The notes: a model not told the origin generated them from the letters alone. Numbered from the stretch's first letter, positions 9,420-18,686 are shown. The stretch is 57,218 nucleotides of DNA from JAEMQF01 sp049297615 (GCA_049297615.1 JBAQUQ010000183.1:1-57218); one strand, 5' to 3'. Made by a program: numbers and translations.

Positions 9420-11345
9420 TCAATGCAAGGCTCGATAGATTTCCTCAGCGAGTTCGAGCGAAACACCCTCGACTCGAGCCAGATCTTCGACGCTGGCTTG
9501 CTCGACGCCGCGCAAGCCACCAAAGCGCTGCAGCAACTTCGCGCGCTTTTTCGCGCCGATGCCGGCAATCTCTTCGAGCTTGCTCGCTCCGGTACGCACG
9601 CTCGCACGCCGGGCGCGCATGCCCGTGACCGCGAAGCGATGCGCTTCGTCGCGAATTTGTGCAACCAACATCAATGCCGCCGAGTCTTTTCCGAGATAGA
9701 TCTTCTCGCGCCCATCGGCGAACACAAGCTCCTCGAGCCCTACTTTGCGGCCTTCACCTTTTTCCACGCCGACGACGCGCGACACGTCAATACCCAACTC
9801 TTCGAAGACTTCGCGCGCCACGCCGACCTGACCGCGTCCCCCGTCGATCAACACGAGATCGGGCAAACGCGCCTGCCCCGTGCTCGCGGCCTGCGCCAAT
9901 TTGGTATAGCGGCGCTGCAGCACCTGGCGCATCGCCGCGTAGTCGTCCCCCGCGGTGATGCCTTCCACGTTGTAGCGGCGGTACTGCGCCGCCTGCATCC
10001 GATGGCTCTCGTAGACGACACACGAGGCCTGCGTCGCCTCACCGGCCGTGTGGCTCACGTCGAAACACTCGATGCGAAAGCGCTCCATGTCGTCAACGCC
10101 CAGGTCCAGCGCATCGACCAGGGAACGCGTGCGCGATTGCTGGGAGCCTTCTTCGGCCAACAACTGTGCGAGTTTGATGCGCGCGCCATTGATGCACATG
10201 TCGAGCCAGGCACGGCGCGAGTCGCGTGGTTGATATTGAGCCACGACTTTGACGCCGCCTTGTTTGGACAAGGCGTCGATGAGCGTCTTGTCAACCGCAT
10301 GGCTCAACACCAGCAGCGGCGGCGCACCGGCATCGAGATAGTGCTGCGCAATGAAGGCCTCGAGAACCTGCACCTCGGGTTCGGGAGTCGCTTCAGGTTC
10401 GTCGTCCGGCCGTGCCCATTGCGCTGCGTCCTCGACATGGGTCGGGAAATACGGCCTATCGCCCAAATGCCGGCCGCCCCGCACCATCGCCAGGTTCACG
10501 CATGCGCGCCCGCCATCGACTTGTGCGGCCAGGATGTCGGCGTCTTTGACGGTGACAGCGCTGTTGTCTTCAACGCCTTGTTGGTGCAGCACGCGCGACA
10601 GGGCGCCGATCTGGTCACGGATTGCTGCCGCTTGTTCGAATTCGAGCACCTCGGCGCGGCGCAGCATTTCGCCTTGCAGGGTATCGAGCACCTCCTGTTG
10701 ACGACCTTGCAAGAAGCGCTCGGCATTGCCGACATCGCGCGCGTAGGCCTGCGCTGAAATGTTCGCCACGCAGGGGCCGGAGCAGCGCTGAATCTGGTAC
10801 AGCAAACAGGGCCGGGTGCGATTGCCGAACACGCTGTCTTCACAGGTGCGCAATCGAAACACCTTCTGCAAGAGCTGGATAGACTCCTTCACCGCCCAGG
10901 CATTGGGGTAGGGACCGAAATAGCGATGCTTGGCGTCGACACCACCGCGGTAGTAGGCCAAGCGCGGGTAGTGATGTGTCGTCAGCTTGAGATAGGGGTA
11001 GCTCTTGTCGTCGCGAAACAAGATGTTGTAGCGCGGGTCGAGTGCCTTGATCAGGTTGTTCTCGAGCAGCAGCGCTTCGGCTTCCGAGCGAACCACGGTC
11101 GTTTCCAGGCGCGCGATTCGGCTCACCATCTGGCCGATTCGGGTTCCGCCGTGGTCCTTGTGAAAGTAGCTCGAAACGCGCTTCTTCAGATCGCGCGCTT
11201 TGCCCACGTACAAGACGCTTCCCTGCTTGTCGAGATAGCGGTACACGCCCGGCAGATTGGGCAGGGCCGCCAAATCGGCCAGGAGCCGTTCGGCTTGCGG
11301 CTCGGCAATGTTGTCAGCGGCTTCGGGCGCGGGCGGTTCGATCAT
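9420..11345 (-). CDS. uvrC: Excinuclease ABC subunit C
   Basis: A 641-residue nucleotide-excision-repair nuclease that makes both incisions around a lesion with UvrAB. It has an N-terminal GIY-YIG nuclease domain (LPGVYRYLD then VLYVGKARDLKKRV), a UVR helical hairpin (EFEQAAAIRDQIGAL), the RNase H-like C-terminal nuclease domain (ECFDVSHTAGE, LVLIDGGRGQV), and paired helix-hairpin-helix motifs (EEIAGIGAKKRAKLLQRFGG). Start at ATG 11345 (MIEPPAPEA), because the longer frame reads back into the divergent earP gene. Only 34 bp separate the uvrC and earP starts. Confidence 0.95.
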   Translation of the reverse strand: MIEPPAPEAADNIAEPQAERLLADLAALPNLPGVYRYLDKQGSVLYVGKARDLKKRVSSYFHKDHGGTRIGQMVSRIARLETTVVRSEAEALLLENNLIKALDPRYNILFRDDKSYPYLKLTTHHYPRLAYYRGGVDAKHRYFGPYPNAWAVKESIQLLQKVFRLRTCEDSVFGNRTRPCLLYQIQRCSGPCVANISAQAYARDVGNAERFLQGRQQEVLDTLQGEMLRRAEVLEFEQAAAIRDQIGALSRVLHQQGVEDNSAVTVKDADILAAQVDGGRACVNLAMVRGGRHLGDRPYFPTHVEDAAQWARPDDEPEATPEPEVQVLEAFIAQHYLDAGAPPLLVLSHAVDKTLIDALSKQGGVKVVAQYQPRDSRRAWLDMCINGARIKLAQLLAEEGSQQSRTRSLVDALDLGVDDMERFRIECFDVSHTAGEATQASCVVYESHRMQAAQYRRYNVEGITAGDDYAAMRQVLQRRYTKLAQAASTGQARLPDLVLIDGGRGQVGVAREVFEELGIDVSRVVGVEKGEGRKVGLEELVFADGREKIYLGKDSAALMLVAQIRDEAHRFAVTGMRARRASVRTGASKLEEIAGIGAKKRAKLLQRFGGLRGVEQASVEDLARVEGVSLELAEEIYRALH

Positions 11346-11379
11346 CGAAGGCGATTGTGCCGCCCCGATAATTCCGCCG

Positions 11380-12456
11380 ATGGCACAGGCGCGGGTCTGG
11401 GATTTGTTCTGCCGGGTGATCGACAATTTCGGCGACATCGGCGTGTGCTGGCGCCTCGCGAGCGACTTGGCCGTGCGAGGCGCGACGGTTCGCCTGCGGA
11501 CAGACGCCGCCGCCGCTTTGCGCTGGATGGCGCCGCAGGGTCAAGCCGGCGTCGAGGTCCTGCCCTGGTCGCTATCCGAATCCCAAGGGTCCCTGACCGA
11601 TCCTGGCGATGTCGTCATTGAGGCTTTCGGCTGCAATCTCCCCGATGCCTTCATTCGACGCATGGCGGCGCGGCCACGCGCGCCGGTGTGGATCAATCTC
11701 GAATATCTGACGGCGCAGCCTTTTGCATTGCAGTGCCATGGTCTGAGTTCTCCGCAATCGGTTGGTGCGGGCGCGGGCTTGACGAAGTGGTTCTTCCATC
11801 CTGGCTTTGTGCCGGGCACGGGGGGCCTGATCCGCGAGCGCGATCTCGAGTCTCGCCAGCGGGATTTCGACGCCCTTGCATGGCGAGCAAGCAAGGGCGT
11901 CGAGGTGCAATGCGGTGAGCGTTGTGTGAGCCTGTTTTGCTACGCGGCCGCGGCGTTGCCGGCGCTTCTTCACGCGCTGGCCGACGCTCCCACCTTGGTA
12001 CTGGCAACGCCCGGTGCCGCCAGCGAACGAATCCAACAACTCCTGGGGCCGATGCTGCGCCGCGGGGCGCTGCGCGCCATCGCCCTGCCCTGGTTGAGCC
12101 AACCCGACTTCGACCATCTGCTGTGGAGTTGCGACATCAACTTCGTGCGCGGCGAAGATTCGTGGGTGCGCGCCCAATGGGCCGACCGGCCGTTCGTTTG
12201 GCAAGCCTATGTGCAAAGCGACGCGGCGCAGCACGCCAAACTCGATGCGTTCCTGGACCTCTATCTTCATGGCGCAACACCCGCACTGGCGCATGCGGTT
12301 CGTGCAATTTGGGCGAGCTGGAACGGGCAGTCAAACGCGGCGATCGTGTTCCCCGACGCTGCATGGCAAGACCATCACCACCATTGGCGCGATGCCCTTC
12401 GCGTCCAGCCCGATCTGACGACCCAATTGCTCGATTTCGTGGACCAGAGGCGTTAA
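11380..12456 (+). CDS. earP: EF-P arginine rhamnosyltransferase EarP
   Basis: A cytoplasmic GT-B glycosyltransferase of 358 residues that moves rhamnose from dTDP-L-rhamnose onto Arg32 of elongation factor P. The N-terminal motif DNFGDIGVCWRLA places the two family aspartates at residues 15 and 19, and the C-terminal NFVRGEDSWVRAQW is the nucleotide-sugar binding signature of EarP. The gene directly precedes efp, whose residue 32 is Arg, so substrate and modifying enzyme are encoded together. Start at ATG 11380 (MAQARVWDLFCR); the longer frame overlaps uvrC and is not family-like. The dTDP-rhamnose biosynthesis genes needed for its donor are not in the window. Confidence 0.95.
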   Translation: MAQARVWDLFCRVIDNFGDIGVCWRLASDLAVRGATVRLRTDAAAALRWMAPQGQAGVEVLPWSLSESQGSLTDPGDVVIEAFGCNLPDAFIRRMAARPRAPVWINLEYLTAQPFALQCHGLSSPQSVGAGAGLTKWFFHPGFVPGTGGLIRERDLESRQRDFDALAWRASKGVEVQCGERCVSLFCYAAAALPALLHALADAPTLVLATPGAASERIQQLLGPMLRRGALRAIALPWLSQPDFDHLLWSCDINFVRGEDSWVRAQWADRPFVWQAYVQSDAAQHAKLDAFLDLYLHGATPALAHAVRAIWASWNGQSNAAIVFPDAAWQDHHHHWRDALRVQPDLTTQLLDFVDQRR

Positions 12457-12491
12457 ACTAGCGGGCTTTGCGCACGGACTCGGAACACGCT

Positions 12492-13046
12492 ATGAAACTC
12501 GCCCAGGAAATTCGCGCCGGCAACGTCATCATGCACGGCAAAGAGCCGATGGTCGTGCTCAAGACGGAATACAGCCGCGGCGGGCGCAATTCGGCGACGG
12601 TGCGCATGAAACTGAAAAGCTTGGTAGGAAGCACCGGCACCGAAGTCGTCTTCAAGGCCGACGACAAGATGGACCAGGTCATCCTCGACAAGAAGGAATG
12701 CACCTACTCCTACTTCGCCGATCCGATGTACGCCTTCATGGACGCCGAGTACAACCAGTTCGAGGTCGAAGCCGAGAACATGGGCGACGCGATCCAATAC
12801 CTCGAAGACGCCATGCCCGTCGAAGTGGTGTTCTACGACGGCAAGGCCATCTCGGTCGAATTGCCGACGAGCCTGGTTCGTGAAATCACCGACACCGAAC
12901 CGGCCGTCAAGGGTGATACCTCGGGCAAAGTGCTGAAGAACGCGAAGTTGGCCACGGGGCTCGAGATCGCGGTTCCCCTATTCGTGCAGACCGGCGATAG
13001 GGTCGAAATCGATACCCGAACGCACGAATACCGCAAGCGCGTTTAG
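12492..13046 (+). CDS. efp: Elongation factor P (Arg32 type)
   Basis: A translation factor of 184 residues that relieves ribosome stalling at polyproline. It shows the three OB-like EF-P domains and the C-terminal signature ATGLEIAVPLFVQTGD. Counting from ATG 12492 (MKLAQEIRAG), the tip of the modification loop SRGGRN carries Arg at position 32, not Lys, which fits rhamnosylation by the adjacent EarP rather than beta-lysylation. Start 35 bp after the earP stop suggests one transcript. A longer frame from 12468 adds eight residues with no family support. Confidence 0.97.
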   Translation: MKLAQEIRAGNVIMHGKEPMVVLKTEYSRGGRNSATVRMKLKSLVGSTGTEVVFKADDKMDQVILDKKECTYSYFADPMYAFMDAEYNQFEVEAENMGDAIQYLEDAMPVEVVFYDGKAISVELPTSLVREITDTEPAVKGDTSGKVLKNAKLATGLEIAVPLFVQTGDRVEIDTRTHEYRKRV

Positions 13047-13073
13047 GCCCGCGCCAGGCTGTGTCGAGCAGCC

Positions 13074-13104
13074 ATGAGCACGCAGGGTCGCCCCAAGTGC
13101 TCAT
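13074..13104. other. Inverted repeat between efp and mnmC
   Basis: ATGAGCAC (13074-13081) and GTGCTCAT (13097-13104) form a perfect 8-bp stem around a 15-nt loop that itself can pair GGG with CCC. There is no T-run after it, so a classic terminator is not supported. It could be an RNA structure or a processing site between the two genes. Confidence 0.35.
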
Positions 13105-13147
13105 GATCCCGCTCGGTGGGACGGGCCGCAGGCCCTAGGGTGCACCA

Positions 13148-15151
13148 ATGCGCTTCGAACCCATTGTTCCGGCACTGTTGAGCCGCGACTCGAACGGTGT
13201 ACCGTACTCAAGGGCCTACGGCGACGTCTACCATCCCTTGGAGGGTGCGGCCGGCCAGGCGCGCCATGTTTTCCTTGGCGGCAATGAACTGCCCGCGCGT
13301 TGGCAAGGACAGGGCCGTTTCGTCATCTTGGAGACTGGCTTCGGCCTGGGCAACAACTTCCTCGCCACCTGGCAGGCCTGGCGCGACGATCCGCATCATT
13401 GTGCGCGGTTGCATTTCGTCTCTGTCGAAAAACACCCGCTGAACCGAGGCGACTTGGGCCAAGTGCACGCGAATTCGCCCTGGCCCGAACTCGCAGCGGC
13501 CTTGTTGGCCGCCTGGCCACCGCTGACGCCCGATTTGCACTGCCTGTGTTTCGAAGGCGGCAAAGTGGAACTGCTGCTCGCGCTGGGCGACGCACAGGCT
13601 TGGTTGCCGCAACTGGTGGCGCATGTCGACGCTTTCTACCTCGATGGTTTTGCCCCGGCGCGAAACCCGGCGATGTGGGAGCCTCGCCTGTTCAAAGCGC
13701 TGGCCCGGCTGGCGGCTCCACGAGCGACGCTGGCGACCTGGTCGGTCGCACGTTCGGTCCGTGACGGCCTCGAGTGCGCCGGATTTCGGATCGATCAAGC
13801 CCGGGGCTTTGGAGGCAAGCGCGAGATGATGCTGGGGCGCTTCGAACCTGCCTTCACGCCACGCCGACCACCGGCTCGGCGGGTAAATCCGACGAGCGTC
13901 GGCGTCACCGCGCACGCCGGCGGCGCCCGGCGCCACGCCGTCATCCTCGGCGCCGGCCTGGCCGGCTGCGCCACCGCGTGGGCCTTGGCGCAACAGGGCT
14001 GGACGAGCACGCTGCTGGATCGCCACCCGGGCCCGGCGCAGGAGGCTTCGGGCAGTCAGGCCGGCGCCTTTCACGGCATCGTCAACGCCCAAGACGGCGC
14101 CCATGCGCGTTTCAATCGGGCTGCCTCCCTGCACGCCCGGTGTGCGATCTCGCATGCCGTAGAGCGTGGTGCTGTCGCAGGCAAGCTGAATGGCTTGCTG
14201 CGCCTGGAGACGAAGCTACCTGGCGTCGCGGCAATGAAGGCCATCTTGAAGGCACTGGGCCTGCCCGAAGACTACGTTCGTGTGCTCGATGCAGGTCAGG
14301 CGAGTCGAACGAGTGGCCTGGCGCTGGCCCAACCGGCGTGGTTCTATCCGGGCGGCGGCTGTGTCGATCCCGCAGCTCTTGCGCGCGACTTTCTCAGGCA
14401 AAGTTCCGGTGCATGCACTTTTCGTGGTGGCGCAGCCGTCGAGTCGATTCGTCGCAACGCCGGGCTCTGGCAGCTTTTCGACGCGTCCGGCAGGCTCATC
14501 GAAGAAGCGACAAATTTGGCCCTCGCCAACGCAGGAGACGCGTTGCGCTTGCTGGGTCGGCCCGCTTGGCCGCTGCGCTCGATGCGCGGCCAGGTCAGCG
14601 TGTTGCCAGCGGCGGCTTGGCCGGCAAACACAGGCCTGCCGAAACTCGCGATTTCGGGTGACGGTTTCGTGCTTCCCGAGCTCAATGGGACGGTCTTGTT
14701 CGGCGCCACCTCGGCGGCCGCAGACGCCGACACCTCTGTTCGCGAAAGCGACCAACTGGCCAATACTGAACGCCTGACCCGTTTGTGCAACATGGCTTGG
14801 TCGCCGCCGGTCGAGCTGCTCCAAGGACGCGTTGCCTGGCGTTGCAGCAGCATCGATCGGCTCCCTCTCATCGGCGCGGTCCCGCTAGCGCATCCTGCTG
14901 CGCCTTCGGCCTCGTCACGCTGGGATCAGGCGCGGCTCGTGCCGCGCGAAACAGGGCTGTATGTTTTCATCGGCCTGGGCTCGCGCGGCATCACGTGGTC
15001 AGCCCTGGGCGCAAGATTGCTCGCATCCTGGATCGTTGGATCGCCGGCCCCGTTGCCGGCAGGCCTTATCGACGCGCTGGACCCGGCACGTTTCGTCACG
15101 CAATCGGCGCAAAGGACGCGTCGTGGGCCGGGTGCGTTCGGCCCGGGCTAG
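13148..15151 (+). CDS. mnmC: Bifunctional tRNA U34 mnm5s2U biosynthesis protein MnmC
   Basis: A 667-residue cytoplasmic two-domain enzyme that finishes 5-methylaminomethyl-2-thiouridine at tRNA wobble U34. The N-terminal methyltransferase domain (about residues 1-235) has the SAM loop ILETGFGLGNNFLATW and the catalytic-region FYLDGFAPARNP. The C-terminal FAD-dependent oxidoreductase domain (about 255-650) has the dinucleotide motif VILGAGLAGCATAWAL and the end motif GLYVFIGLGSRGITW. Length is in the family range (about 620-690). The stop codon overlaps the stop of the convergent small gene at 15148. Confidence 0.95.
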   Translation: MRFEPIVPALLSRDSNGVPYSRAYGDVYHPLEGAAGQARHVFLGGNELPARWQGQGRFVILETGFGLGNNFLATWQAWRDDPHHCARLHFVSVEKHPLNRGDLGQVHANSPWPELAAALLAAWPPLTPDLHCLCFEGGKVELLLALGDAQAWLPQLVAHVDAFYLDGFAPARNPAMWEPRLFKALARLAAPRATLATWSVARSVRDGLECAGFRIDQARGFGGKREMMLGRFEPAFTPRRPPARRVNPTSVGVTAHAGGARRHAVILGAGLAGCATAWALAQQGWTSTLLDRHPGPAQEASGSQAGAFHGIVNAQDGAHARFNRAASLHARCAISHAVERGAVAGKLNGLLRLETKLPGVAAMKAILKALGLPEDYVRVLDAGQASRTSGLALAQPAWFYPGGGCVDPAALARDFLRQSSGACTFRGGAAVESIRRNAGLWQLFDASGRLIEEATNLALANAGDALRLLGRPAWPLRSMRGQVSVLPAAAWPANTGLPKLAISGDGFVLPELNGTVLFGATSAAADADTSVRESDQLANTERLTRLCNMAWSPPVELLQGRVAWRCSSIDRLPLIGAVPLAHPAAPSASSRWDQARLVPRETGLYVFIGLGSRGITWSALGARLLASWIVGSPAPLPAGLIDALDPARFVTQSAQRTRRGPGAFGPG

Positions 15152-15324
15152 GCAATGGGAGGGTTGGTTCTGGGAGTCGTGGTGTCGCTCTGCGGCTCGG
15201 CCGGTTCATCGTCGCCCGGTACGCCAGCTTTGCGGCCGGCCTTCTCCTTGAGCTTTTCTTCTTTCTTCTTCTTCTTTGCCAATTCGCGCTGGCGTTTCTC
15301 AAAAGAGTAGTTCGGTTTGGCCAT
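15148..15324 (-). CDS. Small lysine/glutamate-rich hypothetical protein (58 aa)
   Basis: Minus-strand ATG at 15324 opens a 58-codon frame starting MAKPNYSFEKRQRELAKKKKKEEK and ending at TAG 15148-15150. The N-terminal 30 residues are strongly charged and likely helical; the tail is Pro/Thr-rich and disordered. Small proteins with the same beginning (MAKPNY-FEKRQRELAKK) are familiar in Burkholderiales but have no known function. Its stop interlocks with that of convergent mnmC (CTAG shared). It lies 85 bp downstream of the rpiA stop on the same strand. Nothing more can be said of its role. Confidence 0.72.
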   Translation of the reverse strand: MAKPNYSFEKRQRELAKKKKKEEKLKEKAGRKAGVPGDDEPAEPQSDTTTPRTNPPIA

Positions 15325-15409
15325 GGGCCGTCCTTCCGGTGTGCTGTGATATCGCGGTTCGCTTCCCTAGAGGTTACGCGTTTTTTTGACGCTGTCCGTT
15401 TTGCAACGC

Positions 15410-16069
15410 TCAGAAATTCAGCGTCTTCACACCACTGGGCGTTCCCAACAAACACACCTGAGCCTTGTTGCGCGCAAAAATTCCCACCGTCACGACCCCC
15501 GGCCATTGGTTGATTTCGCGCTCCATCGCAGCTGGGTCGGTGATATTCAAGCCGTGTACGTCGAGAATTGCGCAGCCGTTGTCGGTAACGACGCCTTCGC
15601 GCAGTACGGCCTTCGCGCCGATTGCCGCAAACGCCCGGGCCACCTGAGGGGCCGCCATGGGGATCACCTCAACGGGCAGCGGAAATCGCCCCAGGGTACG
15701 GACCAGCTTCGATTCGTCGGCGATGCAGACAAATCGGCGCGCCAGGTCGGCAACGATTTTTTCGCGGGTCAACGCAGCGCCTCCGCCCTTGATCATGTGG
15801 CCGGCGTGGTCGATCTCATCGGCGCCGTCGATGTACACCGGCAGGCTCTGGACTTGATTGCAGTCAAGCACTGGGATGCCCAGCGCATTCAGGCGTGCAG
15901 TGCTCTGTTCGCTGCTCGAAACCGCACCGGCGATCGGCTGCGCGAGCGTCGCCAGGGCGTCGATAAAGTAATTCACGGTCGAACCCGTCCCCACGCCGAG
16001 CACGCTGCCAGGCGCTACGTAAATCAGCGCCGCCTTGCCGACGAGAGCTTTGAGTGCGTCTTGCGTCAT
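15410..16069 (-). CDS. rpiA: Ribose-5-phosphate isomerase A
   Basis: A 219-residue cytosolic enzyme of the pentose phosphate pathway interconverting ribose-5-P and ribulose-5-P. The phosphate loop GVGTGSTV (25-32), the active-site segment DGADEID with D81 and D84, K94 in KGGGAALTREK, and the catalytic base E103 fall at the same numbers as in E. coli RpiA. Start at ATG 16069 (MTQDALKALV); the frame runs much further upstream, but only as antisense to pyrD. It is divergent from pyrD across a 123-bp spacer. Confidence 0.96.
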   Translation of the reverse strand: MTQDALKALVGKAALIYVAPGSVLGVGTGSTVNYFIDALATLAQPIAGAVSSSEQSTARLNALGIPVLDCNQVQSLPVYIDGADEIDHAGHMIKGGGAALTREKIVADLARRFVCIADESKLVRTLGRFPLPVEVIPMAAPQVARAFAAIGAKAVLREGVVTDNGCAILDVHGLNITDPAAMEREINQWPGVVTVGIFARNKAQVCLLGTPSGVKTLNF

Positions 16070-16192
16070 GGGTCGGAAGAGGTTGGAGTTCAAGCTTGAT
16101 TGTCGTTGCTGCCGCAGTCGCCGTTGCCGCGAATTGGCGCTGCGCACGGTGCACAGCTTTGCGACAATCGGTGTCACTTGACAACCCCTGCG

Positions 16193-17230
16193 ATGGCTCT
16201 GCTTCCCTATGGTCTGGCGCGCCGCTTCCTTTTCGGCATGGACGCCGAACGGGCGCATGACTTGACACTGGCGACGCTCGCAGGCATCCAACGCACGCCG
16301 CTGGTGTGCAGCATCGCGCAAAGGCGGATTGACGATCCCGTCACCCTGGTCGGATTGAGGTTTCCGAATCGGATCGGCATGGCGGCAGGCCTGGACAAGA
16401 ACGGCCGCTGTATCGACGCACTGGGGGCGATGGGTTTCGGATTCGTCGAAGTCGGCACGGTGACGCCGCTGGCCCAACCCGGCAATCCGAAGCCACGAAT
16501 GTTTCGCCTGCCCGAAGCGGCTGCCTTGATCAACCGCCTCGGCTTCAACAACGACGGGCTGAATGCCTTCGTCGACAACGTGGAGCGCGCGCACTTTCGC
16601 CGGGGCGGCGGCATTCTCGGTCTGAACATCGGCAAGAACGCGAGCACGCCAATCGCGTCCGCGGTCGACGACTACCTGACCTGTCTGGCAGGTGTCTATG
16701 CACACGCCGACTACGTGGCGGTGAATATCTCTTCGCCCAACACGAGCAACTTGCGTGACCTGCAAAGCGACCAGGCTCTCGCCGGCCTGCTCGGCGCAAT
16801 GCAGGCACGCCGCATCGAACTTGCGCAGACCCACGGCCGCCACGTTCCTCTGTTCATCAAGATCGCGCCCGACCTGGAAGCCACCCAGGTTCAATACATT
16901 GCACACGCCTTGATTGAATACGGCATCGACGGTGTGATCGCCACGAACAGCACGGTCTCGCGCGAGGCCGTGAAGCACTTGCCACACGGTCGCGAGGCCG
17001 GCGGCCTGAGCGGGCCACCGGTGATGAAAAGCAGCAACCGCATCATCGACCTGCTGCGTTCCATGCTCGGACGATCCTTCCCCATCATCGGCGTGGGCGG
17101 AGTGATGAGCGGCGCCGATGCTCGGGCCAAGGTGGCCGCGGGAGCCGACCTGGTGCAGATCTACACCGGCTTCATCTACCGAGGTCCCGAACTCGTGACG
17201 GAAGCGGCCACTGCCCTCGCACAGCGCTGA
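16193..17230 (+). CDS. pyrD: Dihydroorotate dehydrogenase (quinone), class 2
   Basis: A membrane-associated flavoenzyme of 345 residues in de novo pyrimidine synthesis, oxidising dihydroorotate with quinone. The N-terminal amphipathic membrane segment (MALLPYGLARRFLFGMDAE) marks class 2. The active-site serine segment NISSPNTSNLR lies at 178-188, and the FMN-phosphate motif IGVGGVMSGADARAK and the YTGFIYRGP end motif are present. Start at ATG 16193. Convergent with scoB. Confidence 0.95.
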   Translation: MALLPYGLARRFLFGMDAERAHDLTLATLAGIQRTPLVCSIAQRRIDDPVTLVGLRFPNRIGMAAGLDKNGRCIDALGAMGFGFVEVGTVTPLAQPGNPKPRMFRLPEAAALINRLGFNNDGLNAFVDNVERAHFRRGGGILGLNIGKNASTPIASAVDDYLTCLAGVYAHADYVAVNISSPNTSNLRDLQSDQALAGLLGAMQARRIELAQTHGRHVPLFIKIAPDLEATQVQYIAHALIEYGIDGVIATNSTVSREAVKHLPHGREAGGLSGPPVMKSSNRIIDLLRSMLGRSFPIIGVGGVMSGADARAKVAAGADLVQIYTGFIYRGPELVTEAATALAQR

Positions 17231-17281
17231 TCGGACCCGACACCCATCCCGGGCGCCGGCCGGGTCTCGATTCAAGTCACT

Positions 17282-17920
17282 TCAGTGCAGGGCAACGCCC
17301 GTCTTTGCAGCGAGTTCGTCGCGGGTCACGCCGGGCGCAGTCTCGACGACGACCAGGCCACGCGGCGTGATGTCGAGCACAGCCAGATCCGTAATGATGC
17401 GGTTCACGACACCCACGCCGGTGAGCGGCAGCGTGCACTTGGGCAAGATCTTCAGGTCGATGCTGCCGTCCTTCTTCTTCGCCACGTGCTCCATCAGGAC
17501 GAGAACGCGCGGCACGCCGGCCACCAGGTCCATCGCGCCGCCCATGCCTTTGACCATCTTGCCGGGGATCATCCAGTTCGCCAGGTCGCCACTGGCGGTG
17601 ACCTGCATCGCGCCGAGAATGCTCAAGTCGATCTTGCCGCCCCGGATCATGGCGAAGCTATCGTGCGAGCCGAAGATGCTCGAGCCGGGTATCGTCGTCA
17701 CGGTTTGTTTGCCGGCGTTGATGAGGTCGGCATCGACCTGATCTTCGGTGGGAAACGGGCCGATGCCGAGCATGCCGTTTTCGCTTTGCAGCCAGACTTC
17801 TATGTCGGAGCTGACGAAATTGGCCACCATCGTGGGCAAGCCGATGCCGAGGTTGACGTAATAGCCGTCTTTCAATTCCTGCGCGGCGCGCGCCGCCATC
17901 TGGTCGTGGGTCCAGGCCAT
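17282..17920 (-). CDS. scoB: 3-oxoacid CoA-transferase subunit B
   Basis: A 212-residue beta subunit of a family I CoA-transferase (succinyl-CoA:3-ketoacid / acetate-type). The catalytic glutamate is E47 in SENGMLGIGP, and the glycine loop NLGIGLPTMVANF precedes it. With ScoA it moves CoA between succinate or acetate and acetoacetate, linking ketone bodies or poly-hydroxybutyrate breakdown to the TCA cycle. Start at ATG 17920; the longer frame reads back into scoA. It begins 22 bp after the scoA stop. The exact acyl specificity cannot be set from sequence. Confidence 0.93.
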   Translation of the reverse strand: MAWTHDQMAARAAQELKDGYYVNLGIGLPTMVANFVSSDIEVWLQSENGMLGIGPFPTEDQVDADLINAGKQTVTTIPGSSIFGSHDSFAMIRGGKIDLSILGAMQVTASGDLANWMIPGKMVKGMGGAMDLVAGVPRVLVLMEHVAKKKDGSIDLKILPKCTLPLTGVGVVNRIITDLAVLDITPRGLVVVETAPGVTRDELAAKTGVALH

Positions 17921-17942
17921 GGTGTGATTGCTCCTTGCGAGG

Positions 17943-18644
17943 CTATGCGACGACGCTGACGGTTCGTTTTTCGATGCGCTTTTCGGGTGTCGCATTGAGC
18001 ACGATGCGGTGCACGTAGATTCCCGGCAGGTGGATGGCGTCGGGGTCGAAGCTGCCCGTTGGGGCGATCTCTTCCACTTCAACCACGGTGATCTTGCCCG
18101 CCATCGCTACTGCAGGATTGAAGTTGCGCGCCGTGCGGCGAAAGATCAAGTTGCCCGACTCATCGGACTTCCACGCTTTGACCAAGGAAACCTCGGGCAG
18201 CAAGGCGCGCTCCAGCACATACTGGTGACCGTCGAATTCGCGCAATTCCTTGCCGTCGGCGACCAGGGTGCCTACTCCGGTTCGCGTGAAGAATGCGGGG
18301 ATTCCAGCGCCGCCCGCGCGTAGTTTTTCGGCCAGGGTTCCTTGCGGCGTGAATTCGAGTTCGAGTTCACCAGCCAGGTACTGGCGTTCGAACTCCTTGT
18401 TTTCGCCCACGTAGCTCGAAATCATCCTCTTGATCTGGCGCGTCTCGAGCAGCAGCCCCAGGCCGAAGCCGTCGACACCGGCATTGTTCGAAATCACAGT
18501 CAGGTTCTTGACGCCCGTGTCACGCAACGCTGCAATCAGCGCCTCCGGAATGCCGCACAGTCCGAAGCCACCGACCGCGAGTAATTGGCCGTCACGGACA
18601 ATCCCTTGCAGCGCAGCGGCGGCGCTCGGGTAATGCTTTTTCAT
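17943..18644 (-). CDS. scoA: 3-oxoacid CoA-transferase subunit A
   Basis: The 233-residue alpha subunit partner of the neighbouring beta subunit, identified by the CoA-binding loop GGFGLCGIPEALI (25-37), the VGENKEFERQYLAGELELEFTP-type segment (positions about 79-100), and PAFFTRTGVGT. The gene is the fourth in a compact minus-strand run: SDR, YceH, thioesterase, scoA, scoB. Gaps are 17, 2, 42 and 22 bp, so all five may share a transcript. Confidence 0.94.
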   Translation of the reverse strand: MKKHYPSAAAALQGIVRDGQLLAVGGFGLCGIPEALIAALRDTGVKNLTVISNNAGVDGFGLGLLLETRQIKRMISSYVGENKEFERQYLAGELELEFTPQGTLAEKLRAGGAGIPAFFTRTGVGTLVADGKELREFDGHQYVLERALLPEVSLVKAWKSDESGNLIFRRTARNFNPAVAMAGKITVVEVEEIAPTGSFDPDAIHLPGIYVHRIVLNATPEKRIEKRTVSVVA

Positions 18645-18686
18645 TTTGAATCTCCGTTTCCCTTGAAGCCGCCGAATTGTCCACGA

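Noticed and set aside
15410..17275. 621-codon minus-strand frame containing rpiA
   Set aside because: Only the last 219 codons from 16069 are RpiA; the upstream part is antisense to pyrD and has no homology wording.
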